Shown: positions 1 to 9,825 of the stretch, one piece after another | Layout of the letters: each line of letters starts with the position of its first letter | Numbering within the stretch: the first letter of the stretch is position 1 | NCBI GenBank assembly: GCA_964438205.1 | Contig: CAYTJQ010000008.1 | Coordinates: 18,198 to 82,197, forward strand | Reading direction: 5' to 3' | DNA: 64,000 nucleotides | From: Pseudohaliea sp964438205 | GTDB lineage: Bacteria; Pseudomonadota; Gammaproteobacteria; Pseudomonadales; Halieaceae | Notes under the pieces: generated by a model | Seen by the model: only the letters and a program-made list of their open reading frames with translations | Told to the model about the DNA's origin: nothing | The model's database searches: none | Translations under genes and position numbers: made by a program

Positions 1-558
1 CCACTTGCTGTTGAAGGCCTGGCCGACGCGGCCGATGACACGGTGTTTGCCTTCCAGGCCCCAACGCTCGCGGAAGGCAAGGCGCTCCTGTTCCGATACC
101 CGGTGGAAGCCCTCGCAGCGCACCGGGTAAGGCACGACGACCGACGGGTGGGCTCCCCGGCATCGCTGCTGGTAGAGGAACTGGCACCAGCCGGCGAGTT
201 GAAAGCTCGCCCGCAGTTCCCCGGCCCAGGGGCTGGGTAGGGAGAACACGTTCGTCTCGACGACCGGCGCCTGCGGGGCCAGGGCGCGCAGCGCCCGGAA
301 GGCGTCCTCGCTGACGCGGTGCGAGTGCAGGTGCAGGAGCTCCGGGCCCCAGGCTGACAGCCGGGCACGATCGTCGGCACTGCCCAGGTCGTAGACGGGC
401 ACACCGCGATCGACGAGCTCCGAAGCCCTGGCACCACCCTCGATCGTGTGCACGACGCGCGAGTCGTGGCCCAGCGTCCGGTAGGCTTCGGCAAAGTTCT
501 GCGCCGCACGCTGCGTACCGCCCTTGGCCAGGGTGCAGACTGCGGTCAGCAGCTTCAC
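1..558 (-). CDS. Glycosyltransferase family 4-like, N-terminal part (truncated by window edge)
   Basis: The frame runs from a GTG at 558 off the left edge, giving 186 N-terminal residues. The opening follows the GT-B donor fold pattern: a short hydrophobic strand, then KGGTQRAAQNF, then alternating strands and helices, as in family 4 glycosyltransferases that transfer activated sugars onto cell-surface glycans. The catalytic C-terminal half lies outside the window. The start codon overlaps the stop of the upstream flippase gene by four bases (GTGA), which supports both the GTG start and co-transcription. Family level is fairly secure; donor and acceptor sugars cannot be inferred. Confidence 0.75.
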   Translation of the reverse strand, partial: MKLLTAVCTLAKGGTQRAAQNFAEAYRTLGHDSRVVHTIEGGARASELVDRGVPVYDLGSADDRARLSAWGPELLHLHSHRVSEDAFRALRALAPQAPVVETNVFSLPSPWAGELRASFQLAGWCQFLYQQRCRGAHPSVVVPYPVRCEGFHRVSEQERLAFRERWGLEGKHRVIGRVGQAFNSKW

Positions 559-1868
559 GACGGACACCCGCCGATACCGGTCAACGCGCGCATCTTGAGC
601 CGCAGCAGCGGCCAGTAGCGAGGCCGTAGATCCGGCAGCAGGACCATGGCGAGGTCAGCAGCCAGCGTCGCCGCCGCGGCACCCAGGATCCCATGGCGTG
701 GTATCAGCAACAGGTTCAGGCCGACATTGATGACCAGTCCCAGCAGCTGCCGACGCAGGATCTCCCCCTGTTCATGGTGCTTCAGCAGGTAGCGGGATGC
801 GGCAACGTTGAGAAAGCTCAGCGGGATAGTGAACACGAGCAGCATCAGCGCACCGCCCGCAGGCGCATAGGCCGCGCCGAACAGGAGCGTAACCAGGGGA
901 CCGGAGGTTGCCGCGACGAATACGGCAAGCGCCAGCAGGCCGTAGAACGGGTAGCGCATGATCTCCACGTAGCGCGCCTCGAAAGCGGGCCCCTCGAGGC
1001 TCAGGAGCCGCGGCAGCGCGCTGCGCAGCAGTGCTCCGCCGAGGAACAGGCAGGGCTCGGCGATGCGCACCGCGGCGCTGTACTGGCCGACCGCGGCGTC
1101 ACCGGCAAGGGCCTCGAGCATCAGTTGATCGAGGCGCAGGGAGAGCACCACGGCGACAGCGGTAACGAGCAGGGGCCAGCCATCGCGCAGGTGCTGCACC
1201 ATGCGCTCGCTGCTCGCGCGGAGGTGAGACAGGGGCAGGCCGCGCCGCTGCATGGCGACGCCCAGCGACAGTGCGAGCACCGCCGCCTCTGCCGCCGCAG
1301 CCCAGGCGAAGGCCACCAGCGGCGCCTCGACCAGGATCAGCACCACCCGAACGGCGGCCAGCAGCAGCATGGTCAGCACTCGCGCCATCACCGCATAACG
1401 GGCGCGCACCGTCGCATCGAACAGGTAGCTCGAGACCTCGCTGGCCTGGAACAGGAGCGCGATGCCGGCGACCAGGATCACGGACCGCGCCAGCGCGTCC
1501 TCGGGGCGCAGCAACGGCACCAGGACGGCGAGCAGCCCGTAGGCCAGTGTCCCTCCCGCCAGTTGCAGCGCCGCTGTGGAGCCGAGGACAGTCGCCTGCT
1601 GTTCGCTGCCGCGAACCAGCTCGCGGATGGACACCTCGCGAAGGCCGAGGCCGGCCACCGCCCCCAGGATGAGCACCAGGGCCTGGGCAAAACTGAGAAT
1701 CCCGAAGGCCGCCGGGCCGAGGTAGCGGGCCATCCAGGCCCCGACGAGGAGACCGAGTACCAGCCGGGTCCCCCGCTGCGCGGTGAGCCAGCCGGCGTTA
1801 CGAAGGATCCGCTCCCGGTGAGGTCCCCCGGCGGCCCGGGACCATAGCCAGCTAAAGGTGCGGCGCAT
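555..1868 (-). CDS. Polysaccharide flippase (Wzx/MATE-like, oligosaccharide flippase family)
   Basis: A 437-residue protein with about a dozen hydrophobic segments spread over its length, as in Wzx-type flippases that move lipid-linked oligosaccharides across the inner membrane. The N-terminal motif GTRLVLGLLVGAWMARYLGP is characteristic of the family. I chose the ATG at 1868 rather than a TTG at 1874 because the AGGA ribosome-binding site is about nine bases before the ATG and only a few before the TTG. It lies between two glycosyltransferase genes on the same strand, which fits export of an exopolysaccharide or O-antigen repeat unit. The particular glycan is unknown. Confidence 0.85.
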   Translation of the reverse strand: MRRTFSWLWSRAAGGPHRERILRNAGWLTAQRGTRLVLGLLVGAWMARYLGPAAFGILSFAQALVLILGAVAGLGLREVSIRELVRGSEQQATVLGSTAALQLAGGTLAYGLLAVLVPLLRPEDALARSVILVAGIALLFQASEVSSYLFDATVRARYAVMARVLTMLLLAAVRVVLILVEAPLVAFAWAAAAEAAVLALSLGVAMQRRGLPLSHLRASSERMVQHLRDGWPLLVTAVAVVLSLRLDQLMLEALAGDAAVGQYSAAVRIAEPCLFLGGALLRSALPRLLSLEGPAFEARYVEIMRYPFYGLLALAVFVAATSGPLVTLLFGAAYAPAGGALMLLVFTIPLSFLNVAASRYLLKHHEQGEILRRQLLGLVINVGLNLLLIPRHGILGAAAATLAADLAMVLLPDLRPRYWPLLRLKMRALTGIGGCPS

Positions 1869-1966
1869 GCGCAACTGTCCTGCCGTCGCCGTCGATCATC
1901 GCCAGCAGGCCTTCCTTCAAGCCCAGATCCCCTCGCGGACGCTTCGGCACAGTGTAGCCCAGGTGA

Positions 1967-2824
1967 CTAACGCCGGGCCGGGCGCGACCACCCCAGGCGT
2001 ACCGAGCAGTCGATCGCTGTGCGATAGGCCTTGAGCTGGTAGTGCATCAGGAAAGCGAGCAGCTTCTCCCGCCGGTCCAGGGAGGGGTCCTCGCGGAGCT
2101 GCCTGGCCGCGTAGAGCGAGGGCAGGAACCCGAGCAGCAGCCGGCTCTGGCGCTCACCGGGCGAGAACCCCTGTGCACCGGCGATACGGCGGTGTTTCGC
2201 GAAGAGCGCGGCCCGGCTGGCGCGGGCCGGATGACGTACCCGGCATTGCGGTACATAGCGCAGCGGCACACCGGCTCGCGTTGCGGCGAGGTTCCAGGCA
2301 AAGTCTCCGCCCGACAACAATCGCGCATCGAACGGGCCCACGCGCTGGAACACTGACCGGTGAACGACGAGATTCGCGGTGACTGCGGTACCGCGCCGCA
2401 CGTAGCGTTCCTGCTGGAAGGAAAAAGCCTTCTCGAAGCACTCGGCCGCGTTCAGGCGAGCGGAGGAGAAGCTCAGCTCGACCGCGCCCGCAATGCGAAG
2501 CACGTCCCCGGACATCGCGGCGATCGCCGTCTCCAGCCAGTCTGCCGCAGGTAGGCAGTCCGCATCCGTGAACGCGAGCAGCTCCCCCCGGGCCTCGCCG
2601 AGGGCACGGTTGCGCGCGGCGTAGGAGCCCGCTTTCGCCTCGGAGAGCAGCCGCGCATTGTCGGGCAGGCGCAGTGACGCCGGTGCGGGATCCGAAGGAT
2701 CGTTGTTGACGACCAGGATCTCCACCGCCTGCGCCGGCAGCGTCTGCGCCGCTAGCGCCTCGAGGCAGCCTGCGAGCGCCGGCCAGTGGCGGTAGGTGGG
2801 TACGATGACGGAAACCTGCGTCAT
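1967..2824 (-). CDS. Glycosyltransferase family 2
   Basis: A 285-residue GT-A glycosyltransferase. The start VSVIVPTYRHWPALAGCLEAL and the later LAFTDADCLPAADWL (the DxD-type metal and nucleotide-sugar site) are hallmarks of family 2. A second acidic stretch, LLSGGDFAWNL, sits where the catalytic base region is expected. The C-terminal third is basic and may lie at the membrane surface. It starts inside the stop of the upstream gene (ATGA overlap at 2821-2824), so translation is probably coupled. The 98-base gap to the flippase holds no evident gene. Substrate unknown. Confidence 0.88.
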   Translation of the reverse strand: MTQVSVIVPTYRHWPALAGCLEALAAQTLPAQAVEILVVNNDPSDPAPASLRLPDNARLLSEAKAGSYAARNRALGEARGELLAFTDADCLPAADWLETAIAAMSGDVLRIAGAVELSFSSARLNAAECFEKAFSFQQERYVRRGTAVTANLVVHRSVFQRVGPFDARLLSGGDFAWNLAATRAGVPLRYVPQCRVRHPARASRAALFAKHRRIAGAQGFSPGERQSRLLLGFLPSLYAARQLREDPSLDRREKLLAFLMHYQLKAYRTAIDCSVRLGWSRPARR

Positions 2825-3936
2825 CGACCTGGTGTGCTGTCGGGCCAGGCTGCGCCGAGCGGCGTCGCCAGCACCCGGGCCAGCTCGTAGCTGCGCGCGA
2901 GCCCGGTGGCCTGGTCTTCAGCGCCGGCAATGGCAGGTTCGGGGTCGAGTTCAAGCAGCGCGAGCTGGCGGACAAGGTGCTCCGCCGCCGCCTGGTCGAG
3001 GCCCGTGCTCCGCTCGACGTAGGCAAGCTCGAAGCCGACCGGGTTGTAGGGATAGGCGAAGGCCGTGGTTTCCAAGGCCCGGTGAAAGGCGGGACGGCGG
3101 GCGGCGGCCATGAGCCTGCGGTAGCGCGCCGAGCCCCAGAACGCGTGCCCCGGGAGCGCGTCACGGAGCATCGACAACGCGACGAGGTTGAAGGCGTGGT
3201 AGCCGACCGACCGGCGTCGCTGCCGCGGCCTGCGGCGCCACTTGCGCCAGTGCACCCGGGCAGCGCGCAGCCTCGCGCGCGGGCCGTCACCCGGCCGCGG
3301 CACGGGACGGAAGGCGAAGCTGTCGTGGTAGATCACGCCATCGCGGTAGAGTTGCACCCGGCGAACGACGTCGTCGACAAAGCGTTTTGCCCGGGCGCGC
3401 CCGAGAGCATCCAGCCTGCAGCCCAGCGCGGCGAACCAGAGCTGCTGGTTGAAGGTCGGGTTGATCGCACCGTGGCTGCCGTCCACGTTCAGGTCGTGCC
3501 AGGCAGCGCGGGCATCGTTCCAGTAATGGGCGCCGTGCACCGCCGCCGCCACAACCCGGCAATCCTGCCGGCCGAGTACGGAGGACGCGTAGAGCAGGGG
3601 CTCCAGCACGAAAGCCTGGCCGACGAGCCCGTTGCCGAGACTCTTGTGCGGGTCGTGCCGGCAGTGGAAGGCGGCGCCCATGGGCCGGGCCGCGCTGGAC
3701 AGCAGGTAGTCGGCCGCTCCGTGGGCCGCGTCGCTGAACGCGCCTTCGCCCCGGCCGGCCAGGTAGGCGAAGGTGTAGAGCCAGCCGGCGGTAACGCGTA
3801 CCGGGGTTTCCGGCTCGGCATGGGGTCCATTGTGCCCCGGCGGGAAGCTGCCGTCGCGCCGTTGCCAGGCCAGCGCACGGCCTGCCAGGTGCAGCAGTTT
3901 GTCAGCTGCCGGCGCGAGCTCTGCGCCATCGAGCAC
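2821..3936 (-). CDS. Unrecognised alpha-helical protein of the polysaccharide cluster (possible alpha/alpha-toroid)
   Basis: A 371-residue soluble protein that I do not recognise with certainty. It has repeated helical units with conserved Trp, His and Asn (for example WQRRDGSFPPG, HCRHDPHKS, INPTFNQQLWFAALG, YHDSFAFRP, YPYNPVGFELAYV). This pattern resembles alpha/alpha-toroid proteins such as glycoside hydrolases, polysaccharide lyases or AglQ-like proteins found beside glycosyltransferases. A basic patch rich in Arg is near residue 230. The start is a GTG six bases downstream of the mtnA stop, without a clear ribosome-binding site; the 3' end overlaps the GT2 start. Context suggests glycan trimming or modification, but that is inference. 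Confidence 0.6.
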   Translation of the reverse strand: MLDGAELAPAADKLLHLAGRALAWQRRDGSFPPGHNGPHAEPETPVRVTAGWLYTFAYLAGRGEGAFSDAAHGAADYLLSSAARPMGAAFHCRHDPHKSLGNGLVGQAFVLEPLLYASSVLGRQDCRVVAAAVHGAHYWNDARAAWHDLNVDGSHGAINPTFNQQLWFAALGCRLDALGRARAKRFVDDVVRRVQLYRDGVIYHDSFAFRPVPRPGDGPRARLRAARVHWRKWRRRPRQRRRSVGYHAFNLVALSMLRDALPGHAFWGSARYRRLMAAARRPAFHRALETTAFAYPYNPVGFELAYVERSTGLDQAAAEHLVRQLALLELDPEPAIAGAEDQATGLARSYELARVLATPLGAAWPDSTPGR

Positions 3937-3942
3937 GAGCGG

Positions 3943-5034
<1,092 letters not shown>

Positions 5035-5038
5035 GGGC

Positions 5039-5680
5039 TCAGTCCTCCGCGGCCGGTGCGCGGCCGTAGGCAGCGAAGCGCGCGATCACCGCCGCCATCT
5101 CATCATGGGTCAGTAACACGGGCTCGCCCATCCCGGCGGCAGCGAGATACTGCCCGCAGAGGGCCTCGATCTCCTCGGCGATCGTGACCGCCTCCTCGAG
5201 GTCCGCGCCCATGGCGATGAGCCCGTGGTTGGCGAGCAGACAGGCTTTGCGGTCCGCCAGTGCCTCGAGCGCGGCGACCGAAAGGGCCTCGGTGCCGAAC
5301 AGCGCATAGGGCGCACAGCGCACGTCGCGGCCGCCGGCGATGGCGACCATGTAATGAAAGGCGGGCAGGTCCCGCCGCAGACAGGCAAGTGCGGTCGCGT
5401 GCGGGGAATGGGTATGCACGATGGCCGCCACCTCCGCGCGCGCGGCGTAGATGTCGCGATGGAAGCGCCACTCGCTCGACGGAACCCCGGGAGACAGCGT
5501 CTCTCCCGCGGCATCCAGGGAAACCAGCGTCGCCGGCGCCAGGCGGGCAGCGCTCGCGCCGCTCGGCGTGATCCAGAAACCACTACCGTGGCGCAGCGAC
5601 AGGTTTCCCGTGCACCCGCGGTTGAGCCCGCGTTCGGCAAGGTAGCGATAGGCGTCGCAGAGCGCCTGCCTGTCATCCAT
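5039..5680 (-). CDS. Class II aldolase, FucA/Ald2-like
   Basis: A 213-residue class II aldolase. The catalytic glutamate lies in PSSEWRFH and zinc-binding histidines in VHTHSPH and NHGLIA. The wording of these motifs, together with FHYMVAIAGG and CAPYALFGT, is much closer to L-fuculose-1-phosphate aldolase than to MtnB dehydratase. Placed directly before mtnA, it probably cleaves a 5-substituted ribulose-1-phosphate to dihydroxyacetone phosphate and an aldehyde, as Ald2 does in the DHAP shunt. MtnB dehydratase remains the alternative, since both families share the fold and metal site. The ATG at 5680 has a GGGAGGG ribosome-binding site. Confidence 0.82.
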   Translation of the reverse strand: MDDRQALCDAYRYLAERGLNRGCTGNLSLRHGSGFWITPSGASAARLAPATLVSLDAAGETLSPGVPSSEWRFHRDIYAARAEVAAIVHTHSPHATALACLRRDLPAFHYMVAIAGGRDVRCAPYALFGTEALSVAALEALADRKACLLANHGLIAMGADLEEAVTIAEEIEALCGQYLAAAGMGEPVLLTHDEMAAVIARFAAYGRAPAAED

Positions 5681-5703
5681 GGTCGTTCCCTCCCGCGGCG
5701 GCG

Positions 5704-5712
5704 ATTATGCCA
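5704..5712 (-). promoter_or_regulatory. Candidate extended -10 promoter for the aldolase-mtnA operon
   Basis: On the minus strand the sequence reads TGG-CATAAT, one mismatch from TATAAT with an extended TGn. It would start transcription about 16 bases before the ATG at 5680. No convincing -35 is visible. Motif match only. Confidence 0.35.
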
Positions 5713-5823
5713 CAGGTCCCCGGGATCGGAGCGACCCGTCCGGGTGTGGTCCCCCGTCGCCACCCCGGCCGGGGCGCTCTGCGGCACAAGCCGGTTTCTC
5801 CGCGGCCTCTGGGGGCGAACGGC

Positions 5824-5832
5824 TGATATACT
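5824..5832 (+). promoter_or_regulatory. Candidate extended -10 promoter for xseB-ispA
   Basis: TGA-TATACT is a good extended -10 element. The predicted start near 5839 is just before the ribosome-binding site at 5841-5850 and 23 bases before the xseB ATG. The -35 region is poor, as is common for extended -10 promoters. Confidence 0.5.
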
Positions 5833-5861
5833 CGACGGGTCAGGAGAAGGACGCTCAGCCC

Positions 5862-6125
5862 ATGCCCAGCCGCAAGAAAACCGACGCCGACACCAGCCCC
5901 GCCACGCTCGAGGCCACCATCGCCGAAATCGAGACCATCCTCGCGCGCATGGAGGGCGAGGAGCAGCCGCTGGAGCAGTCGCTGAAGGATTTCGAGGCCG
6001 GGATCACGCTGACGCGCCGGGCCCAGGCGCTGCTCCGCGACGCAGAACAGCAGGTGCAGAAGCTCACGGAAAACGCCGACGGCGAGCCCGCGTCCATCCC
6101 GCTGGACGACGACGCGGACGCCTGA
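5862..6125 (+). CDS. xseB: Exodeoxyribonuclease VII small subunit
   Basis: The 87-residue XseB binds the XseA large subunit to form the nuclease that degrades single-stranded DNA from either end. The family core is present: LEATIAEIETILARMEGEE, then LEQSLKDFEAGITLTRRAQALL, an antiparallel helical hairpin, with an acidic C-terminus. I chose the ATG at 5862, preceded by CAGGAGAAGG; an open frame upstream would add 61 residues unlike XseB. It is three bases from ispA, the usual gammaproteobacterial pair. xseA is not in the window. Confidence 0.93.
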   Translation: MPSRKKTDADTSPATLEATIAEIETILARMEGEEQPLEQSLKDFEAGITLTRRAQALLRDAEQQVQKLTENADGEPASIPLDDDADA

Positions 6126-6128
6126 GCC

Positions 6129-7004
6129 GTGACCCTGGGAGCAGACCGGGAGCGCTTCGAGGCCGGCGCACGCCCCCTGGTGGAGACGCAGCTTTCCACG
6201 GTGGCCCCTGCCCTGCGCGAAGCGGTAGCCTACGCCCTCAGCGTCGGCGGCAAGCGCATCCGGCCGATTCTCGTCTACCGCGCCGCCCGGGCCCTCGGCC
6301 GCGGTGACGCGCCGGCGCTGGATCACGCCGCAGCGGCCATCGAGCTGGTGCACACCTATTCCCTGATCCACGACGACCTGCCGGCCATGGACAACGACGA
6401 CCTGCGCCGGGGCCAGCCCACGCTGCACCGGGCCTACGACGAGGCCACGGCGATCCTGGTGGGCGACGGCATGCAGGTGCAGGCCTTCAGCCTGCTCGCG
6501 AACGCGCCGGGCCTCGATGCGGGCCGGCGCCTGGCCATGGTCGATGTGCTCGCCGCTGCCTCGGGGTTTCCGGGCATGGTCGGGGGGCAGTACCTCGATG
6601 TCAGTGCCACCGGCGACGCGCTCTCCCTCGACGCGCTGAAGGCGATGCACAACCTGAAGACCGGCGCTCTCATCCGCGCCGCGCTGGCCCTCGGCGGCCA
6701 TGGCGCCGGCGCCGGCGAGGAGGAGCTCGCCGCCCTCGACCGCTACGGCGAACACATCGGCCTCGCCTTCCAGGTGGTGGACGACATCCTCGACGTGGAA
6801 AGCGACAGCGCCACCCTGGGCAAGACCCAGGGCAAGGACGCCGCCGCCAACAAAAGTACCTACGTCAGCCTTCTCGGCATCGACGGTGCCCGCCGCGAGG
6901 CGGTCCGCCTGCTCGATGCCGCCCTCGCCGCCCTGCGCCCCTTCGACGCCAGCGGCGACGACCTTCGCGACCTCGCCCGCTTCATCGTCGAACGCGACCG
7001 CTAG
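6129..7004 (+). CDS. ispA: Farnesyl diphosphate synthase (geranyltranstransferase)
   Basis: IspA condenses dimethylallyl and geranyl diphosphate with isopentenyl diphosphate to make farnesyl diphosphate for quinones and undecaprenyl lipids. The 291-residue protein has the first aspartate-rich motif in DDLPAMDNDD, a GGKRIRP substrate motif, KTGALI, and the second aspartate-rich motif in FQVVDDILD. Translation starts at a GTG three bases after xseB, indicating coupling. In many relatives dxs follows; here the next gene (ribA) is convergent, so dxs must lie elsewhere. Confidence 0.95.
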   Translation: MTLGADRERFEAGARPLVETQLSTVAPALREAVAYALSVGGKRIRPILVYRAARALGRGDAPALDHAAAAIELVHTYSLIHDDLPAMDNDDLRRGQPTLHRAYDEATAILVGDGMQVQAFSLLANAPGLDAGRRLAMVDVLAAASGFPGMVGGQYLDVSATGDALSLDALKAMHNLKTGALIRAALALGGHGAGAGEEELAALDRYGEHIGLAFQVVDDILDVESDSATLGKTQGKDAAANKSTYVSLLGIDGARREAVRLLDAALAALRPFDASGDDLRDLARFIVERDR

Positions 7005-7060
7005 GCACAGCGAGCAAGGGTTCTTCGCCTGTTCCCGGGGCCGGGAGGCGCGCGGGGCGC

Positions 7061-7651
7061 TCACTCCCCGAACATGTGGCCGAGCTTGGCGCCCTTGGTT
7101 CGGAGGTACTTCTCGTTGTGGGGGTTGCTGTGCGTTTGCAGCGGCAGGCGGTGCAGGACCTCGATGCCCAGTTCCTCGAGGGCCGTGACCTTGCGCGGGT
7201 TGTTGGTCATGAGGTTGACGCTGGTGATACCGAGGTGGGCGAACATGGGGCCGAGGAGGGAGTAGTCTCGCATGTCCGGGCCGAAGCCGAGTTGCTCGTT
7301 GGCCTCCACGGTATCGGCGCCCTCATCCTGGAGTTTGTAGGCACGGATCTTGTTCAGGAGGCCGATGCCGCGGCCCTCCTGGCGGAGGTAGAAGAGCGCA
7401 CCGCGGCCCGCCTCGGCGATGGCCTTCAGCGCCGCCTCGAGCTGGTTGCCGCAGTCGCAGCGCAGGCTGAACAGCGCGTCGCCGGTCAGGCACTCGGAAT
7501 GCACGCGTGCCAGCACCGGCTCGCCGTCGCCGACGTCGCCCATGGTGAGCACCAGGTGTTCCTTGTTGGCCGCGGCATCCTCGAAACCGTGCATCGTGAA
7601 GACGCCCCAATCCGTGGGAAGCCGGGACGACTCGACGTACCGTACCGTCAC
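7061..7651 (-). CDS. ribA: GTP cyclohydrolase II
   Basis: RibA opens the GTP imidazole ring to give the first riboflavin precursor. The 196-residue protein holds the zinc-cysteine set in SECLTGDALFSLRCDCG, the catalytic REGRGIGL loop and the C-terminal NEKYL region, so it appears fully active. The start is a GTG. This matters because the RibA half of the RibBA-like protein further along (10773-11909) lacks the zinc cysteines. It sits apart from the rib operon on the same strand, with its own candidate promoter. Confidence 0.95.
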   Translation of the reverse strand: MTVRYVESSRLPTDWGVFTMHGFEDAAANKEHLVLTMGDVGDGEPVLARVHSECLTGDALFSLRCDCGNQLEAALKAIAEAGRGALFYLRQEGRGIGLLNKIRAYKLQDEGADTVEANEQLGFGPDMRDYSLLGPMFAHLGITSVNLMTNNPRKVTALEELGIEVLHRLPLQTHSNPHNEKYLRTKGAKLGHMFGE

Positions 7652-7678
7652 GCTCTGGTCCGAACTGAAAGGGGCGCC

Positions 7679-7707
7679 AGTCTAGCAGGGCGGCGGGGGC
7701 GTGGCGA
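7679..7707 (-). promoter_or_regulatory. Candidate sigma-70 promoter for ribA
   Basis: Minus-strand TCGCCA, a 17-base spacer, then TAGACT. The predicted start is about 20 bases before the GTG of ribA. Four of six -35 bases match consensus. Confidence 0.4.
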
Positions 7708-7715
7708 GCGAACGC

Positions 7716-8348
7716 TCACCACCGGCTGGTCAGTGACAGGACACCGTTCTGTTCCGACAGCTGTACGTGTCGCAGGTAGCTCATGCCGAGGAGGACGGTA
7801 CGCGGAAAGTCGCCATCGACCACCGTCGCCCGCACGTTGTCGACACGGATCCCGCCGACATCGACGCTGTCCAGGGTGACGATGTAACCCGCTACCGTGC
7901 TGCCGGCGGTCTCTACCCGGGTGGGCTCGCCGTCGCTCGCGTCGATCCCGAGGGCAGCGGCGTGCTGGCGGCTCAGGGCGACGACGTTGGCCCCCGTGTC
8001 GATAAGTACCTCCATACGGCGACCATTGATGGCGGCGCCGGTCCGGTACTGCATGCGCTCGTCCCGGGCCACGGTCACCGAGCGCTTCTCCGGCGCGGTA
8101 TAGGCCCCGGCGATGCGGTCGGATACGCCGGCCCGGCGGCGCTCACCCCTGATTTCCAGCACGGCCTCCTTGCCGCTGGCACTGACGAGGCGCACTCCGC
8201 CCTCGCTGTCGCCCTCGCGCAGCGTATGCCGACGGCCGTCGATCGTGAGCACCGCCATGCCGGGCATGAGCGCCTCGACCTGGACGCTGTCCTGGGCGGC
8301 GGCCGGCAGGGTCGGGAGCAGCGCCGCCAGGAAGACGAGGGGTCTCAT
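7716..8348 (-). CDS. Retropepsin-like aspartic protease family protein (TIGR02281-like), exported
   Basis: A 210-residue protein with an N-terminal signal peptide (hydrophobic residues 4-17, then AAAQ). An aspartic-protease half-site, VLIDTGANVVALS, has Asp117 as the candidate catalytic residue, and the second half-site region LLGMSYL is also present. These single-lobed proteins act as dimers, usually in the periplasm. The ATG at 8348 overlaps the pgpA stop by four bases (ATGA), so it is probably the last gene of the thiL-pgpA operon. The physiological substrate is unknown. Confidence 0.8.
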   Translation of the reverse strand: MRPLVFLAALLPTLPAAAQDSVQVEALMPGMAVLTIDGRRHTLREGDSEGGVRLVSASGKEAVLEIRGERRRAGVSDRIAGAYTAPEKRSVTVARDERMQYRTGAAINGRRMEVLIDTGANVVALSRQHAAALGIDASDGEPTRVETAGSTVAGYIVTLDSVDVGGIRVDNVRATVVDGDFPRTVLLGMSYLRHVQLSEQNGVLSLTSRW

Positions 8349-8851
8349 GCCAGGGCCTCCGCGCCATTCAGCGCCGCGATCGCCAGGTGCAGCGTGACGC
8401 AGGTCATCGCCCCGGCGACGAGATCGTCGACCATGATGCCCAGGCCGCCGCCGACGTTGTTGTCGAGGGCGCTCACAGGCCAGGGCTTGGTGATGTCGAG
8501 GAAGCGAAAGACGATGAAGGCGATGGCGAGCCAGAGCGGCGAAGCCGGTACGGCCCACAGGGCGACCCAGAGCCCCGCGAATTCGTCCCAGACGATGCCC
8601 GGATGGTCATGGACCCCGAGTTGACGGCTGGCCACGCCACAGAGCCAGATACCGCCGAGGGAGGCGGCCAGCACGATGGCACTGTAGGCCCAGAGCGGCA
8701 GGGGGCTGAGAAGAAACCAGTAGCATGCGGCCGCAAACACGGTGCCGACAGTGCCCGGGGCCCAGGGCGATAGGCCGCTGCCGAAGCCGAAGGCAGCCAG
8801 CTGCACGGGGCTCCGCAGCAGCCGCGGTCGCTCCTGCCTGCCTCGATCCAT
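8345..8851 (-). CDS. pgpA: Phosphatidylglycerophosphatase A
   Basis: PgpA dephosphorylates phosphatidylglycerophosphate to phosphatidylglycerol at the inner membrane. Family motifs GFGSGLSPWAPGTVGT, the metal-binding IVWDEFAG and GLGIMVDDLVAG are all present, with about three hydrophobic segments. I chose the ATG at 8851 (168 residues) because GGGGAG lies seven bases upstream; a GTG at 8872 would add seven residues without a ribosome-binding site. It follows thiL as in most gammaproteobacteria. Confidence 0.94.
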   Translation of the reverse strand: MDRGRQERPRLLRSPVQLAAFGFGSGLSPWAPGTVGTVFAAACYWFLLSPLPLWAYSAIVLAASLGGIWLCGVASRQLGVHDHPGIVWDEFAGLWVALWAVPASPLWLAIAFIVFRFLDITKPWPVSALDNNVGGGLGIMVDDLVAGAMTCVTLHLAIAALNGAEALA

Positions 8852-8892
8852 GCGCGCACTCCCCGTTGCCACGACTGCCAGTGTAGACCGAA

Positions 8893-9810
8893 TCAGAAGT
8901 GCCGGTAACCGCTGGCATCCGCGGGCTCGCCATCGACGCTGAGGCCTGCGCCCTCGCGCACCTCACCGATACGGGTACAGCCCTCGGGGGGTACCGCGCC
9001 CGCCGGCAGCGTGAAGGCGAGCTCATAGTCGTCGCCCCCGGCGAGGGCCCAGGCGCGGCCGCGCTCGCCGGCGGCGGCCACGGCGGGGGACAGCGGCAGG
9101 GACCCGCTGTCGAGGGCGATGGCGACCCCGCTCGCGGCGGCGACATGGCCGAGATCCGCCAGCAGGCCGTCGGACACATCGATGGCGGCAGTGGCAACGC
9201 CGCGCAGGCGCTCACCCAGCGCGAGGCGCGCCGAGGGCCGGTGGAACCGCTCGAGCAGCGCGGCGGCGGCCTCCGGCCCCGGGTGCCAGCGCTCCTCGAG
9301 GATCGCCAGCGCCGCGGCCGCATCGCCCACCGTGCCGGAGATACAGACCTGGTCCCCGGGGCGCGCCCCGTCGCGGCGCAGGGCGGCATCCGCGGGACAG
9401 GCGCCGAACACCTGCACGGTGATGACCGTGGCGGGGCCGCGGGTGGTGTCGCCGCCGGCCAGCGGCAGGCGGTAGTCCGCACAGGCCTGGGCCAGGCCCT
9501 CGCTGAAGGCCTGCAGCCATAGCTCCTCGGCCGCCGGCAGGGTCAGCGCCAGGGTGCAGGCCAGGGGGCTAGCGCCCATGGCGGCGAGATCGGAAGCCGC
9601 GACGGCCAGCGCCCGGTAACCCACGTCCTCCGGGAAGGTGTCCTTCGGGTAGTGCACGCCCTCGACGAGCGTATCGACGGAGGTGACCAGCGCCTCGCCG
9701 GGAGGCAGATCGAGGAGCGCCGCATCGTCGCCGATACCCAGGCGCAGCGCCGCGCCCCCCCCGAGGCCCCAGAAATAGCGGCGGATCAGCTCGAACTCGT
9801 TCGGGGGCAT
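8893..9810 (-). CDS. thiL: Thiamine-monophosphate kinase
   Basis: ThiL phosphorylates thiamine monophosphate to the active cofactor thiamine diphosphate. The 305-residue protein has the PurM/ThiL fold signature: IGDDAALLD near the N-terminus (metal and ATP site), GVHYP, LAGGDTTRGP, DVSDGLLADLGH and a C-terminal GGDDYELAF. The order nusB-thiL-pgpA is conserved across gammaproteobacteria. The gap to nusB is 15 bases. Confidence 0.96.
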   Translation of the reverse strand: MPPNEFELIRRYFWGLGGGAALRLGIGDDAALLDLPPGEALVTSVDTLVEGVHYPKDTFPEDVGYRALAVAASDLAAMGASPLACTLALTLPAAEELWLQAFSEGLAQACADYRLPLAGGDTTRGPATVITVQVFGACPADAALRRDGARPGDQVCISGTVGDAAAALAILEERWHPGPEAAAALLERFHRPSARLALGERLRGVATAAIDVSDGLLADLGHVAAASGVAIALDSGSLPLSPAVAAAGERGRAWALAGGDDYELAFTLPAGAVPPEGCTRIGEVREGAGLSVDGEPADASGYRHF

Positions 9811-9825
9811 GGCTCGGGACCGGGC

